Counted from the first letter of the stretch, positions 1 through 8,540 are shown. The stretch is 31,078 bases of DNA from Treponema sp. (GCA_024400915.1 JAKSLX010000026.1:1-31078); one strand, 5' to 3'. Numbers and translations: made by a program. The notes: a model not told the origin generated them from the letters alone.

Positions 1-56
1 AATTATGAATTATGAATTATGAATTATGAATTATGAATTATGAATTATGAATTATT
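1..56. repeat. Heptanucleotide tandem repeat (AATTATG)n
   Basis: Seven exact copies of AATTATG and an eighth ending in T instead of G run from the window edge to position 56, so the array may extend further left. It is not coding: every frame soon meets a stop. It ends 2 bp before the palindrome and about 24 bp before the -35 box of the ECF transporter promoter. Copy-number change could therefore alter the upstream context of that promoter; this last point is inference. Confidence 0.93.
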
Positions 57-57
57 C

Positions 58-77
58 TGTTTCTATTTGTAGAAACA
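58..77. promoter_or_regulatory. 20-bp palindromic operator candidate upstream of the ECF operon
   Basis: TGTTTCTA-TTTG-TAGAAACA is a perfect inverted repeat with 8-bp arms, ending 2 bp before the -35 hexamer. The half-site TAGAAACA occurs again at 120-127, just after the expected transcription start. This arrangement suits a dimeric repressor controlling the transporter genes. I do not recognise the motif as that of a named regulator. Confidence 0.65.
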
Positions 78-79
78 AT

Positions 80-108
80 TTGACAAGAGTTGATTTCTGT
101 TGTATGAT
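80..108 (+). promoter_or_regulatory. Sigma-70-type promoter of the ECF transporter operon
   Basis: TTGACA (80-85) is followed after exactly 17 bp by TATGAT (103-108), close to the ideal housekeeping promoter. The expected start is near 115. A Shine-Dalgarno GGAGG at 137-141 then serves the ATG at 147. Confidence 0.85.
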
Positions 109-146
109 GTTACTATCAATAGAAACATAAGGTTTCGGAGGTATTT

Positions 147-710
147 ATGTCAGAAGAAATTCAGAATGAAAATGAAGAAAAGAGAGTAATGAAGGGTGAA
201 GAAAAAAAAGGCCTTTCTATTCGCGAACTTGTACTCATCGCAATTTTGCTTGCAGCAGGTGCAGTACTTAAATTTTTTGTAGGAAGCTTTGTAAACTTCT
301 TTGGTATGAAGCCTAACTTCATCATCGCCATGTACTGTATGGCAATTGTTCTCATCAGACCACGCGTATTTGAAGCAATCATTATCGGTATTCTTGCAGG
401 TGCTATCTGCCAGTTCTTCCCTGGAACTCCATGGCTCAACTTCCTTTCTGAATTCTTTGGTGCTCTTGTAATGTGCCTTCTCGTTAAGGTTCCAATGCCA
501 AAGATCGGTAAGGTTGAAATCATGCCTGCTGTCGCAACATTTGTAAGCACTGTTGTTTCAGGCGGAATCTACGCAACATTCCTTCTTGTTGTAATCAAGT
601 CTGATCCTGCCGCTCTTGCTGCATTTGTTCCTATCGTTGGGTTTACAGCCTTGTTCAACGCAATCATCGTACAGGTACTTTACTATCCACTTAAGGCAAC
701 ATTGAAATGA
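147..710 (+). CDS. ECF transporter S component, TrpP-like (substrate-binding membrane subunit)
   Basis: This 187-residue membrane protein has a charged N-terminal tail of about 25 residues, then about five or six hydrophobic helices. It would bind the substrate and dock on the ATPase/EcfT module encoded next. The short motif FGMKPNF near residues 51-57, after the first helix, and the overall length resemble the TrpP family of tryptophan-type S components; this is a family-level impression, so tryptophan is only the leading guess. GGAGG at 137-141 fixes the start. Its stop overlaps the start of the ATPase gene (ATGA), which implies translational coupling. A perfect promoter and a palindromic operator lie directly upstream, so supply-dependent repression is likely. 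Confidence 0.82.
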   Translation: MSEEIQNENEEKRVMKGEEKKGLSIRELVLIAILLAAGAVLKFFVGSFVNFFGMKPNFIIAMYCMAIVLIRPRVFEAIIIGILAGAICQFFPGTPWLNFLSEFFGALVMCLLVKVPMPKIGKVEIMPAVATFVSTVVSGGIYATFLLVVIKSDPAALAAFVPIVGFTALFNAIIVQVLYYPLKATLK

Positions 711-2260
711 TCAAGATACAGAACCTCAGTTTTTCATACGTAGACGCAAAGGAAAAGGCACTTTCAAAAATAAGTCTGGAAGTTGAAGACGGTGAATTCC
801 TTGGAATCATCGGTTCAAGCGGTGCGGGCAAAACAACATTATCCTATGCCATTAACGGAATAATTCCACATCACTACAAGGGTGATTATTACGGAAAAGT
901 TCTTGTAAATGACAAGGATGTTTTTGACACTGATCCATGCCAGCTTGCCCTGGAAATAGGTTCAGTTTTTCAGGACATTGACAGCCAGATGACTTCTGCA
1001 ACTGTAGAAGATGAAATCCTTTTTGGTATGGAAAACTTTGGTTTTGAAAAGCAGGAAATCTATGAGCGCCTTGAGTGGGTGCTTAAGGAAATGCAGATAG
1101 AATTCCTGCGTGATCGTGACATTTCAAGTTTGAGCGGAGGACAAAAACAGAAGGTTGCTATTGCCGCTATTCTTGCCCTGCGCCCCAAAATCCTTGTTCT
1201 TGATGAACCTACAGGAGAACTTGATCCTGCAGCAAGCCGTAACATCTTCCGCATCATTAAGGAACTAAATGAAAAATACGGACTTACGGTTATTGTCATA
1301 GAACAGAAAATCCGCCTTCTTTGCGAGTATGCAAAAAAGCTTGCTGTACTTAAGCATGGGGAGCTTACTTTCCACGGAACTGTAGAAGAAGTTCTTTCCC
1401 ATCGCGATGAACTTGCCGACCTTGGTTTGAACCATGATCGCGTAGGAAAGATCCTTGATCAGATTGTAGCTGATTCAAACAGAAAAAATGTTGGCAATGA
1501 ATCAGAAAAGAAAACTTTATCTGACTATGAAAAATATACATCCAATGCAGAACCTATTGTTGAAGTTGAAAAAATGTCCTTTGGTTATGATGTGAATTAC
1601 CTTATAAGGGATATTGACTTCAAGGTTTACAGGGGAGACTTCCTTGCCTTGACCGGCGAAAATGGTTCGGGCAAATCTACCTTGAGCAAACTCATTGGCG
1701 GAATCTTAAAGCCTGCCAGCGGAAGCATAAAAATCTGCGGCCTTGAAAGCAAAAAGACAAAGAACAGCGTCCTTGCACGACACATTGGTTTCTTGTTCCA
1801 GAATCCAGACAGACAGCTTTGCTGCTATACAATCCTTGATGAAATTGCATTCGGCTTAAAGGCCCTTAGACTTCCTGAACCGGAAAAGCACGCAAAGGAA
1901 ATTGTAGACCGCTTTGGCTTTGATCCTGCCATGGCACCTTTTGCCTTGAGCCGTGGACAGCGTCAGCAGCTTGCCTTGGCTTCAATCATTGCAGTTCATC
2001 CGGAAGTAATGATTCTTGATGAACCTACAACGGGCCTTGATTACAAGGAATGCATGGACCTTATGAATGCTGTCAAGGAACTGAACGAAAACGGGACAAC
2101 CGTAATCATGGTCTGCCACGATATGGAACTTGTCCGTGATTTTGCAAAGCGCATGGTTGTTGTTGCAAAGGGTGCGATTGTAGCCGATGGCTATCCAAAG
2201 GAACTTGTTCCAGTCATGGAAGAAAATTCCCTGGGACTCAAACAGTTTGACGGAGAATAA
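707..2260 (+). CDS. ECF transporter fused double ATP-binding protein (EcfA1-EcfA2 type)
   Basis: The 517-residue protein carries two ABC ATPase domains in one chain and would power the neighbouring membrane subunits from the cytoplasmic face. Domain 1 has Walker A GSSGAGKT (36-43), signature LSGGQ (142-146) and Walker B ending LDEPTGELD (165-173). Domain 2 has Walker A GENGSGKST (317-325), a degenerate signature LSRGQ (414-418) and Walker B ending LDEPTTGLD (437-445). The switch histidine is replaced in domain 1 (VIEQK near 197-201) but kept in domain 2 (VCHDM). One composite ATP site is therefore canonical and the other degenerate. It overlaps the S-component gene by 4 bp and is followed by EcfT after 2 bp. 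Confidence 0.95.
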   Translation: MIKIQNLSFSYVDAKEKALSKISLEVEDGEFLGIIGSSGAGKTTLSYAINGIIPHHYKGDYYGKVLVNDKDVFDTDPCQLALEIGSVFQDIDSQMTSATVEDEILFGMENFGFEKQEIYERLEWVLKEMQIEFLRDRDISSLSGGQKQKVAIAAILALRPKILVLDEPTGELDPAASRNIFRIIKELNEKYGLTVIVIEQKIRLLCEYAKKLAVLKHGELTFHGTVEEVLSHRDELADLGLNHDRVGKILDQIVADSNRKNVGNESEKKTLSDYEKYTSNAEPIVEVEKMSFGYDVNYLIRDIDFKVYRGDFLALTGENGSGKSTLSKLIGGILKPASGSIKICGLESKKTKNSVLARHIGFLFQNPDRQLCCYTILDEIAFGLKALRLPEPEKHAKEIVDRFGFDPAMAPFALSRGQRQQLALASIIAVHPEVMILDEPTTGLDYKECMDLMNAVKELNENGTTVIMVCHDMELVRDFAKRMVVVAKGAIVADGYPKELVPVMEENSLGLKQFDGE

Positions 2261-2262
2261 AA

Positions 2263-3033
2263 ATGAAAGGACTTTTAGACTATATTCCGGGTAATTCAGT
2301 TTTTCACAAAATGAATCCCGTTACAAAATTGTTTTTTGCCTTTGTAATCTGTATCTGCTGTTTCATTTCTAGCAATGCCTATTTCCTCATCGGGCTTCTT
2401 GTCCTTGATGTTGTAATCGGCCTTATGTGTGGCATTCAGAAAAGAACTTTTACATTGCTCAAGGGACTGATAAAGATTTCAATTTTCCTTTTCATTCTTC
2501 AGGTTCTCTGCATCAGAAGCGGAAATATTGTTTACGAATATAAGTTCATAAAGATTACTGACAACGGAATCATGAATGCCTTCCGCCTTGTAATGAGGTT
2601 GAGCTGTGCAACTCTTCCTTTGGCCCTTATGCTTAGCGTTACAAAACTCGGGGACCTTTCAAATTCCCTTGTTGAAAAACTTCACATTCCATTCAAGTAT
2701 GCTTTTACAATGACAACTGCAATTCGTTTCATTCCAGTTTTTGCATCTGAAATGGCCGGAATCATGGAAGCCCAAACTTCCCGTGGAATTGAACTTGATA
2801 CAAGAAATCCCTTCAAGAAGGTTGCATTGATTCTTCCATTGTGTGCACCATTGCTTGTCTCTTCCGTACGAAAAACCCAGAGTCTTGCCATTGCCGCAGA
2901 TTTGCGCGGATTCAAATTCAGAAAGAAGGGCAGCTGTCTTAAGAATTACGGATACAAGGCCCGTGACATTCTCTGCTATCTTTTTAGCATCATTCTCCTT
3001 GGCGGAACAATTTTTGAGGTTGTGCTTCACTGA
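2263..3033 (+). CDS. ECF transporter transmembrane component (EcfT)
   Basis: This 256-residue membrane protein is the scaffold that couples ATP hydrolysis to movement of the S component. Hydrophobic helices occupy about residues 22-85, 105-130 and 230-255. Two coupling-helix Ala-Arg-Gly-type motifs are visible: SRG at 173-175 (QTSRGIE) and LRG at 214-216 (AADLRGF). These are the EcfT signature and contact the two ATPase domains. The gene starts 2 bp after the ATPase stop and closes the operon. It converges on the SWIM-protein gene with only 9 bp between stops, and I see no classical terminator between them. Confidence 0.93.
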   Translation: MKGLLDYIPGNSVFHKMNPVTKLFFAFVICICCFISSNAYFLIGLLVLDVVIGLMCGIQKRTFTLLKGLIKISIFLFILQVLCIRSGNIVYEYKFIKITDNGIMNAFRLVMRLSCATLPLALMLSVTKLGDLSNSLVEKLHIPFKYAFTMTTAIRFIPVFASEMAGIMEAQTSRGIELDTRNPFKKVALILPLCAPLLVSSVRKTQSLAIAADLRGFKFRKKGSCLKNYGYKARDILCYLFSIILLGGTIFEVVLH

Positions 3034-3042
3034 AATTAACGA

Positions 3043-3792
3043 TTAAAGCCCAAAGAGATTTTCAACATCGGCATCGTCATAGACGCGTGGTGTGATGTTT
3101 TCTGCATTTGCCAGAAGATTTTCCAGCCTGTTGTCTATGGCTTTTGCAACAAGGCTGTTCATGTCGATTCCCCTAAGCTTAAAAAAGAGGAGGGGGTCGT
3201 CATCAAGTTTTGCTCCTACAGCATATAAAACCGAAGCAACATGCTTGCACATCTTGGCGCTGTCTGGGCACATGCAGAAAAAATGAATTTCCTTTGGTGA
3301 TGGAAAAAGTCCGTCTTCCTGAAAGAAAAGGTCTTCCATTTCAGGTGGAAATTCTCCCTTTACAAGGCTTTCCACATTATGGATTTTTTTGGAGCATTGC
3401 CATGATATGTCCACAGCCTTTACTTCGTTGATCGGGTCGATTTCAATTTCAAGAATGTAAGGCTTTTTTGCAGTACCCATTACAAGAGCCTGGATTTTTC
3501 CCGCTTCAATCTTAAGGTCTATTACGTTTCCATTCTTGCAGTAGCTTTTCCCGCGTGGAAGGCGGTTTGCGTAGTCAGAGTAGCGTTCAAGGTTTTTGCA
3601 CCACATGAGGCCCCACCATTTTTCCGCAATCTTGTTTCCGGCAATTACAACGGGATTAAAGACAATTCCCTTTGCAGCCATTTTTTTTACATATTCTTCA
3701 GCCTTGTTTTTTCTATCTGCCACGCTTTCGTATTTTGGCTTGTTGAAATTGTATCTTTCATAATCGTATTCGTAATCATCGTAGTATGCCAT
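3043..3792 (-). CDS. SWIM zinc-finger protein
   Basis: This 249-residue soluble protein contains a SWIM motif, CxC-x(n)-CxH, at C173, C175, C182 and H184, with a helix following. SWIM domains are predicted zinc-binding DNA- or protein-binding modules. The N-terminus is rich in Tyr, Asp and Glu (residues 3-14). The rest resembles bacterial SWIM proteins encoded next to SNF2 ATPases, and here the SNF2 gene lies 3 bp upstream in the same direction, so the two products probably act together on DNA. Their exact role is not known. It is the last gene of the minus-strand operon. No Shine-Dalgarno is obvious because the start sits at the end of the SNF2 gene. Confidence 0.9.
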   Translation of the reverse strand: MAYYDDYEYDYERYNFNKPKYESVADRKNKAEEYVKKMAAKGIVFNPVVIAGNKIAEKWWGLMWCKNLERYSDYANRLPRGKSYCKNGNVIDLKIEAGKIQALVMGTAKKPYILEIEIDPINEVKAVDISWQCSKKIHNVESLVKGEFPPEMEDLFFQEDGLFPSPKEIHFFCMCPDSAKMCKHVASVLYAVGAKLDDDPLLFFKLRGIDMNSLVAKAIDNRLENLLANAENITPRVYDDADVENLFGL

Positions 3793-3795
3793 AAA

Positions 3796-6474
3796 CTATT
3801 CCATCCTCAAGGCTTCAATGAGTTCGTGGTCGGACATTTTTGTAAGTAGGTTTTCCCCAGTGTCTCCGATTCCACCGATTACGCTTTTGGCAAGCCGTGT
3901 CTTTGAGATGAGCATTTCGTTGATCTTTTCTTCGATAGTGTCCTTGCAGACAAATTTGTGCACGAATACGTTTTTCTTCTGCCCGATGCGGAATGCTCTG
4001 TCCGTTGCCTGTGCTTCTATGGCTGGATTCCACCAGCGGTCAAAGTGAATTACATGGTTTGCCTTTACAAGATTTAGACCAACTCCAGCGGCTTTAAGCG
4101 ACAGTACCATGAATGGAATGTATTCATCACCGTTGAATTTCTGAACATATTCTGTTCTGGTAGTTGCCTTTGTACTTCCGTCAATGGTTAAACCTTTTGC
4201 GTGGAAAATGCCTTCAAGGAATTTTTCGAGAGGCTCTATCATTTCCTTGAACTGAGTAAATACAAGAACTCTTTCGCGCTTTTCGTAAATGGTTTCGCAG
4301 ATTTCCTGTATCATTTCAAATTTGCCGCTGCCACTTGGTGCAAATTCTTCCTGTCCCAGATACTGGTCTGGATGGTTGCAGATCTGCTTAAGGCGGATAA
4401 GGACTTCGAACATGAGGCCGTTTCTTTTAACAGGATCTCGGTCTTCTTCATCTCCGATTTTTTCAAGGCGTTTTGTAAAATCATCAACAGCTTTTGTATA
4501 TAAAGTTTTCTGTTTTTTGTTGAGGGTAATGTAGTCCGTTGTCTCGATTTTTTCTGGAAGATCAGAAATGATTCTCTTGTCTGTCTTTAATCGGCGCAAA
4601 AAGAACGGCGCAATCATGGCTCGGAGTTTTGTGTTCTTTTCTGGATTTTCGTTGAGTTCTGTCTGGAATTTTTTGAATTCGGAAGAAGAACCAAGAAGGC
4701 CCTTGTTTGCAAAGTCAAAAATTGACCAGAGGTTCGTCAGGTTGTTTTCAATTGGCGTACCTGTCATTGCAATCTTTTTTTCGGCAGGAATTTTCTTGAT
4801 GATCTGGGTCTGCTTGGAGGCTGGATTTTTGATTGCCTGTGCCTCATCCAAAATTATGCAGTCCCAGTTTACCATCTGAAGGGCTGGAATTTTTGTTGCC
4901 ATTCCGTATGTTGTAATGTTGAGAAATTGCAAATCGCTAACAGCTTCCGCCTGCAGCTTTGCCGCAGGTTTCCCGTGGAGTACTTTTATTGTTATAAGCG
5001 GTGTAAATTTTTTTGATTCAGCCTGCCAGTTGCCGATCAAAGAAGCAGGTACAATCAAAAGGATTTTTTTCTTTGATCCGCCTTTGCCGCTGCGGATTGA
5101 TTCCATGAAGGTAAGGGTCTGCAAAGTTTTTCCAAGGCCCATGTCGTCTGCAAGGCAGGCACCGAAACCGTATCTGTACATGCCTGCAAGCCAACTGTAT
5201 CCTGCTTTCTGGTATGGCCTCAATGTTGCATTTACATTCTCAGGGACTTCAATGTCTTCATTTGTTGCGGCAGCCCTCATGTTGCTCAGGAAAGTCTTTA
5301 GCCAGTCTCCGTTGGTAATGATTATGTCGCCGTCAACATTTACTTCTTTTCGTTCTTCTGATTCCTCGTTTTTTTCTTTTTTGTCCTTGTCAAAAATGTT
5401 TCCGTGGAGGGCATCAAGGAGTGAAATTTTCTGGTCGCTTTCCAATATGCGCTGGAATTCTGCAAGAAGGGCAGCAAGCTTGTCCTTGTTTACCTCAACC
5501 CATTTGCCTTTAAGGAGGGCAAGTCCTTCTGTCATTTCCAGGAGGCTTTCAACTTCTTCAACTGTAATTACTTCACCGTCAAGTACAAATTCAGGTTTTA
5601 CGGAAAGTACTGTCTGGAATCCTATGAACTTCTGTGATTTTTCACCAAGTTTTATGTTTAGCCTGATGCTGGCGGACTTTTTCTTCCACCAGATCGGGAT
5701 GCGGCAAAGAATTCCTGTGGCTTCGATTTCAGGGATTGCCTTTAGAAAACTGTAGGTTTCCTGTGGTGTAAGTTTAAGTGTATGAAATATTTCGCCGCTT
5801 TCAACAATTTCGTCTACGAATTTTGAAACGTCTGCAGCTTTGTTCAGGCAGGCAAGAAGGGCAAGCAGCTTGTCTTTGTTGTCCTTGTATTCTGCCAGGG
5901 CAAACTTCAACGGTTTGTGAGTTACTGTTTTGTCTGGATTCTGGACAGCATAAGTTGCAATGAATGCAAAGGGAAAATCAATCTGCTCCTGTTCCGTCTT
6001 GGCCTTGTTTTCTACAAGATGAAAGAAAATGCGTTCCGGCGTGTGGAGGCTTTGCGTTTTTTCTGAAAAATATTTTTCTACGGTTCCGTCGTATTCTGCT
6101 ATTTCGGCCTTGAAAACTTTAAGAAGATTTCTGACAACACCTTCAAGCCATTCTGAATCAACGAATTCACTTCCGACTGAAAACGGTACGCATTCTGCAA
6201 GGTAAAGGTACTGTTCTGCAGATAAGTCCATTTTTAGGTTTTCGCGCTGGAATTCAATTTCACTTGCGGAACTCAGTGCCTTTAAAAATACATCGGAAAT
6301 CTGCCAGAGGAAAATATATGAGCAGTCTGAATCCAGTGGCCGTTCTGTCCATCCTAAATCATAGAGAGCCTTGAATTTATTTGAGTCAAATTTGTTCTTG
6401 ATCTCCACATCAGAATCTGAGTCAAAGGCGTTCAGTTCAATGTAGAAATCATTCTGAGTGAAAATTGCCTGCAT
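3796..6474 (-). CDS. SNF2-family DNA-dependent ATPase/helicase
   Basis: The 892-residue protein is a bacterial SNF2 (Swi2/Snf2, HepA-like) ATPase expected to translocate on or remodel protein-DNA complexes. Residues 1-400 are a variable N-terminal region with an acidic/lysine-rich linker at 362-378. The ATPase core follows: motif I DMGLGKT (444-450), motif II DEAQ (543-546), motif III TGTP (571-574), and in the second RecA lobe LVFTQF (737-742), the motif V region LSLKAAGVGLNL (791-802) and motif VI ATDRAFRIGQ (823-832). DEAQ in place of DEAH is common in the bacterial group. It starts 5 bp after the MATE stop without a clear Shine-Dalgarno and ends 3 bp before the SWIM gene. A SNF2-SWIM pair is a recurring bacterial arrangement of uncertain function. 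Confidence 0.95.
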   Translation of the reverse strand: MQAIFTQNDFYIELNAFDSDSDVEIKNKFDSNKFKALYDLGWTERPLDSDCSYIFLWQISDVFLKALSSASEIEFQRENLKMDLSAEQYLYLAECVPFSVGSEFVDSEWLEGVVRNLLKVFKAEIAEYDGTVEKYFSEKTQSLHTPERIFFHLVENKAKTEQEQIDFPFAFIATYAVQNPDKTVTHKPLKFALAEYKDNKDKLLALLACLNKAADVSKFVDEIVESGEIFHTLKLTPQETYSFLKAIPEIEATGILCRIPIWWKKKSASIRLNIKLGEKSQKFIGFQTVLSVKPEFVLDGEVITVEEVESLLEMTEGLALLKGKWVEVNKDKLAALLAEFQRILESDQKISLLDALHGNIFDKDKKEKNEESEERKEVNVDGDIIITNGDWLKTFLSNMRAAATNEDIEVPENVNATLRPYQKAGYSWLAGMYRYGFGACLADDMGLGKTLQTLTFMESIRSGKGGSKKKILLIVPASLIGNWQAESKKFTPLITIKVLHGKPAAKLQAEAVSDLQFLNITTYGMATKIPALQMVNWDCIILDEAQAIKNPASKQTQIIKKIPAEKKIAMTGTPIENNLTNLWSIFDFANKGLLGSSSEFKKFQTELNENPEKNTKLRAMIAPFFLRRLKTDKRIISDLPEKIETTDYITLNKKQKTLYTKAVDDFTKRLEKIGDEEDRDPVKRNGLMFEVLIRLKQICNHPDQYLGQEEFAPSGSGKFEMIQEICETIYEKRERVLVFTQFKEMIEPLEKFLEGIFHAKGLTIDGSTKATTRTEYVQKFNGDEYIPFMVLSLKAAGVGLNLVKANHVIHFDRWWNPAIEAQATDRAFRIGQKKNVFVHKFVCKDTIEEKINEMLISKTRLAKSVIGGIGDTGENLLTKMSDHELIEALRME

Positions 6475-6479
6475 TTGTT

Positions 6480-7910
6480 TTAAGCGTTAAATGATGGTGT
6501 AATTTTTTTTCCGCTTAAATCTGAATGCCTGAATTCATGGATGACACAGGCAATGGCAGTAACGAAGGCAAGTACATCAGATGTTGGTCCAACCCAGAAA
6601 AGTCCATTGATTCCATAGATCATTGGAAGGACAAAAAGAATCGGGATAAAGAAGATTACCTGTCTTGTCAAAGAAAGTAGTGCACCCTTTACGGATTTGC
6701 CGATGGAAGCAAATAGGTTTGATGAAAGCATCTGGACTGCACCTAGAGGAAGGGCACAGAGGAAACACTTCATGAACTTTACGGAGAATTCCACGTAGAG
6801 CCCGTCTTCCTTACCGAATATGGAAAGTATGTATTCTGGGAATAGCTGAAAGCAGATTACTGCAAGGATTGTGATTGCAAGTTCGCATTCTATGGCAAGG
6901 AAATAAGTTTTCTTTACGCGGTCATATTGCCTTGCTCCGTAGTTGAAACCGATGATAGGCTGCATTCCCTGGCTGATTCCGATAAGAACTGCAATGACGA
7001 TGGCATTTACCTTCATTACGATTCCGCTTGATGCCAAAGGAATTTCAGCTCCGTAGATAGAAAGTGAGCCGTAGTGAACCATGGTTCTGTTCATGCAGAC
7101 CATAACAAGGCACATGGCGCACTGTGTAAGGCCTTGAGACATTCCGTATTTGATGGTGATCAGAGTCTGCTTCAGGTTCAGCCTGAAATATTCTTTTTTT
7201 AGTGTTACGCGCTTAAAGCGTTTCAGGTATGCAACGCAGATTGCAAAGGAAATTATCTGCGCAATGACTGTAGCCCATGCAGCACCTGCAACTCCAAGAT
7301 GGAATACAAAGATAAAGATTGGATCAAGGATTGTATTGATTATTCCGCCAGTTACCATGCATATCATGGAATATTTTGGAGAACCGTCTGCCATGGCAAT
7401 GTGGCTGATTACATTCATGACAACGATGAAAGGAAGTCCAATGTTGGTGATGCTTGTGTACTGGTAAGCATACCTGAACACTTCATCTGTTGCTCCAAAG
7501 GCATAGAGCATCTGCTTGAGGAAAATGAAGACAAAGGCTGCGTAGAAAAGACCGAAGGCTACGGCTGCAGTAACGGCAATTCCTACAACTTTTGCTGCAT
7601 CTTCAGTTCTTTTTTCACCAAGATAAATGGAGTATCGTGTTGCGCCACCGACTCCAAGAGAAAGAAAAACGGCAACGGCAATTACTGTAACTGGAAAAGC
7701 AACGTTTGTTGCAGCGTTTCCAAGATATCCGACGCCCTGGCCGATGAAAATCTGATCTACAATGTTATATATGGAATTTACAAGCATTGCTATGATGCCT
7801 GGAACTGCGAATTTTCTTAAAAGTACTGAAATTTTTTCATATCCCAATGGATTTTCTGCTGAATTTTCTGACATGTCGCAAAGTTTAACAAATTTTTCTA
7901 AGAAATTCAT
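6480..7910 (-). CDS. MATE-family multidrug/toxin exporter
   Basis: The 476-residue protein has about twelve hydrophobic helices in two related halves. The first-helix sequence VPGIIAMLVNSIYNIVDQIFIGQ is typical of MATE (NorM/DinF-type) cation-coupled exporters, which expel drugs, metabolites or flavins. The second half contains PIIGFNYGA, the usual repeat of that pattern. The first ATG is taken as the start; Met13 (ATG at 7872-7874) is a credible alternative, and neither has a good Shine-Dalgarno. It is the first gene of the minus-strand operon with SNF2 and SWIM, and is divergent from flgJ across 36 bp. Nothing visible explains its functional link to the SNF2 pair. Confidence 0.93.
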   Translation of the reverse strand: MNFLEKFVKLCDMSENSAENPLGYEKISVLLRKFAVPGIIAMLVNSIYNIVDQIFIGQGVGYLGNAATNVAFPVTVIAVAVFLSLGVGGATRYSIYLGEKRTEDAAKVVGIAVTAAVAFGLFYAAFVFIFLKQMLYAFGATDEVFRYAYQYTSITNIGLPFIVVMNVISHIAMADGSPKYSMICMVTGGIINTILDPIFIFVFHLGVAGAAWATVIAQIISFAICVAYLKRFKRVTLKKEYFRLNLKQTLITIKYGMSQGLTQCAMCLVMVCMNRTMVHYGSLSIYGAEIPLASSGIVMKVNAIVIAVLIGISQGMQPIIGFNYGARQYDRVKKTYFLAIECELAITILAVICFQLFPEYILSIFGKEDGLYVEFSVKFMKCFLCALPLGAVQMLSSNLFASIGKSVKGALLSLTRQVIFFIPILFVLPMIYGINGLFWVGPTSDVLAFVTAIACVIHEFRHSDLSGKKITPSFNA

Positions 7911-7925
7911 CAGGTTTGCCGAAAA
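7899..7925 (+). promoter_or_regulatory. Sigma-28 (FliA)-like flagellar promoter of flgJ
   Basis: TAAGAAAT (7899-7906), 11 bp, then GCCGAAAA (7918-7925) matches the known sigma-28 consensus TAAAGTTT-N11-GCCGATAA, with 7 of 8 in the -10 part. The expected start near 7932 leaves a short leader holding the Shine-Dalgarno AAGGTGG (7934-7940). The match is in front of a flagellar gene, which raises its credibility. The element overlaps the 5' end of the divergent MATE gene. Confidence 0.6.
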
Positions 7926-7946
7926 TTTTACATAAGGTGGTATATT

Positions 7947-8516
7947 ATGGGCGTAAAGGGTATTTCAGGAATGGCAGTTACAGGAACTCTTGGTGATGCA
8001 ACTGCAGCAAGGGATTCTTCAAACCTTCAGAAAGAAGCAGTGAAATTTTCAGAATTGGTTAAGGAAATGCAGCGAAATACTGCCATGGGACTTGCCGAAA
8101 AGAAGGGTAATACTGTTTCTGGTGTTTCTTCAAGCCAGATTGCTAAAAATCACAGGTTGAACGGCGATTATACACAGGGATTCTACGGAGCATTTACAAG
8201 CGAAGCTGACAAGAATTCTGCTCCTAAAGGTCTTGCGGCAAATGTAAAGGGATCTAACGGAAAAATTCCTACCATTGATAAGACTTCCGATCTTTATGCA
8301 CAGTCCATGGAAATGGAAAATTATATGGTAAAAATGATGCTTTCAAGCATGAGGAATACCATACAGCATACAAGTCTTTCAGGTGAAAACAATGAATACG
8401 CCCGCAAGATGTACGACGACATGATGTATGACAACATGGCAGAAGCAATGACAAAGAATTCTTCTTTTGGTCTTGCAGATCAGATCTACATCGAACTTTC
8501 CGGTCAGAGAAAGTAA
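7947..8516 (+). CDS. flgJ: Flagellar rod-binding protein FlgJ, N-terminal-domain-only type
   Basis: The 189-residue protein ends in a rod-binding domain (about 120-185): the helix MENYMVKMMLSSMRNTI, then YARKMYDDMMYDNMAEAM and the closing GLADQIYIEL. That matches the N-terminal half of enterobacterial FlgJ, which caps and assembles the flagellar rod in the periplasm. The peptidoglycan-hydrolase half is missing, as usual in spirochaetes. Residues 1-115 are low in complexity and rich in Ser, Gly, Lys and Asn. AAGGTGG at 7934-7940 supports the start. There is no classical signal peptide, which fits flagellar export. It stands alone, between a sigma-28-like promoter and a strong terminator. Confidence 0.85.
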   Translation: MGVKGISGMAVTGTLGDATAARDSSNLQKEAVKFSELVKEMQRNTAMGLAEKKGNTVSGVSSSQIAKNHRLNGDYTQGFYGAFTSEADKNSAPKGLAANVKGSNGKIPTIDKTSDLYAQSMEMENYMVKMMLSSMRNTIQHTSLSGENNEYARKMYDDMMYDNMAEAMTKNSSFGLADQIYIELSGQRK

Positions 8517-8540
8517 TTTTTGCCTTTTTTTCGCCGATTA

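Noticed and set aside
1..56. CRISPR array
   Set aside because: The 7-bp units are contiguous with no spacers.
4916..5755. Long plus-strand open frame opposite the SNF2 gene
   Set aside because: It is antisense to a clearly conserved ATPase, Ser/Arg/Phe-rich, and has no recognisable domain.
8514..8540. Second sigma-28-like match (TAAT-N15-GCCGATTA)
   Set aside because: It overlaps the flgJ stop codon and would start transcription inside the flgJ terminator, with no flagellar gene downstream; probably chance.
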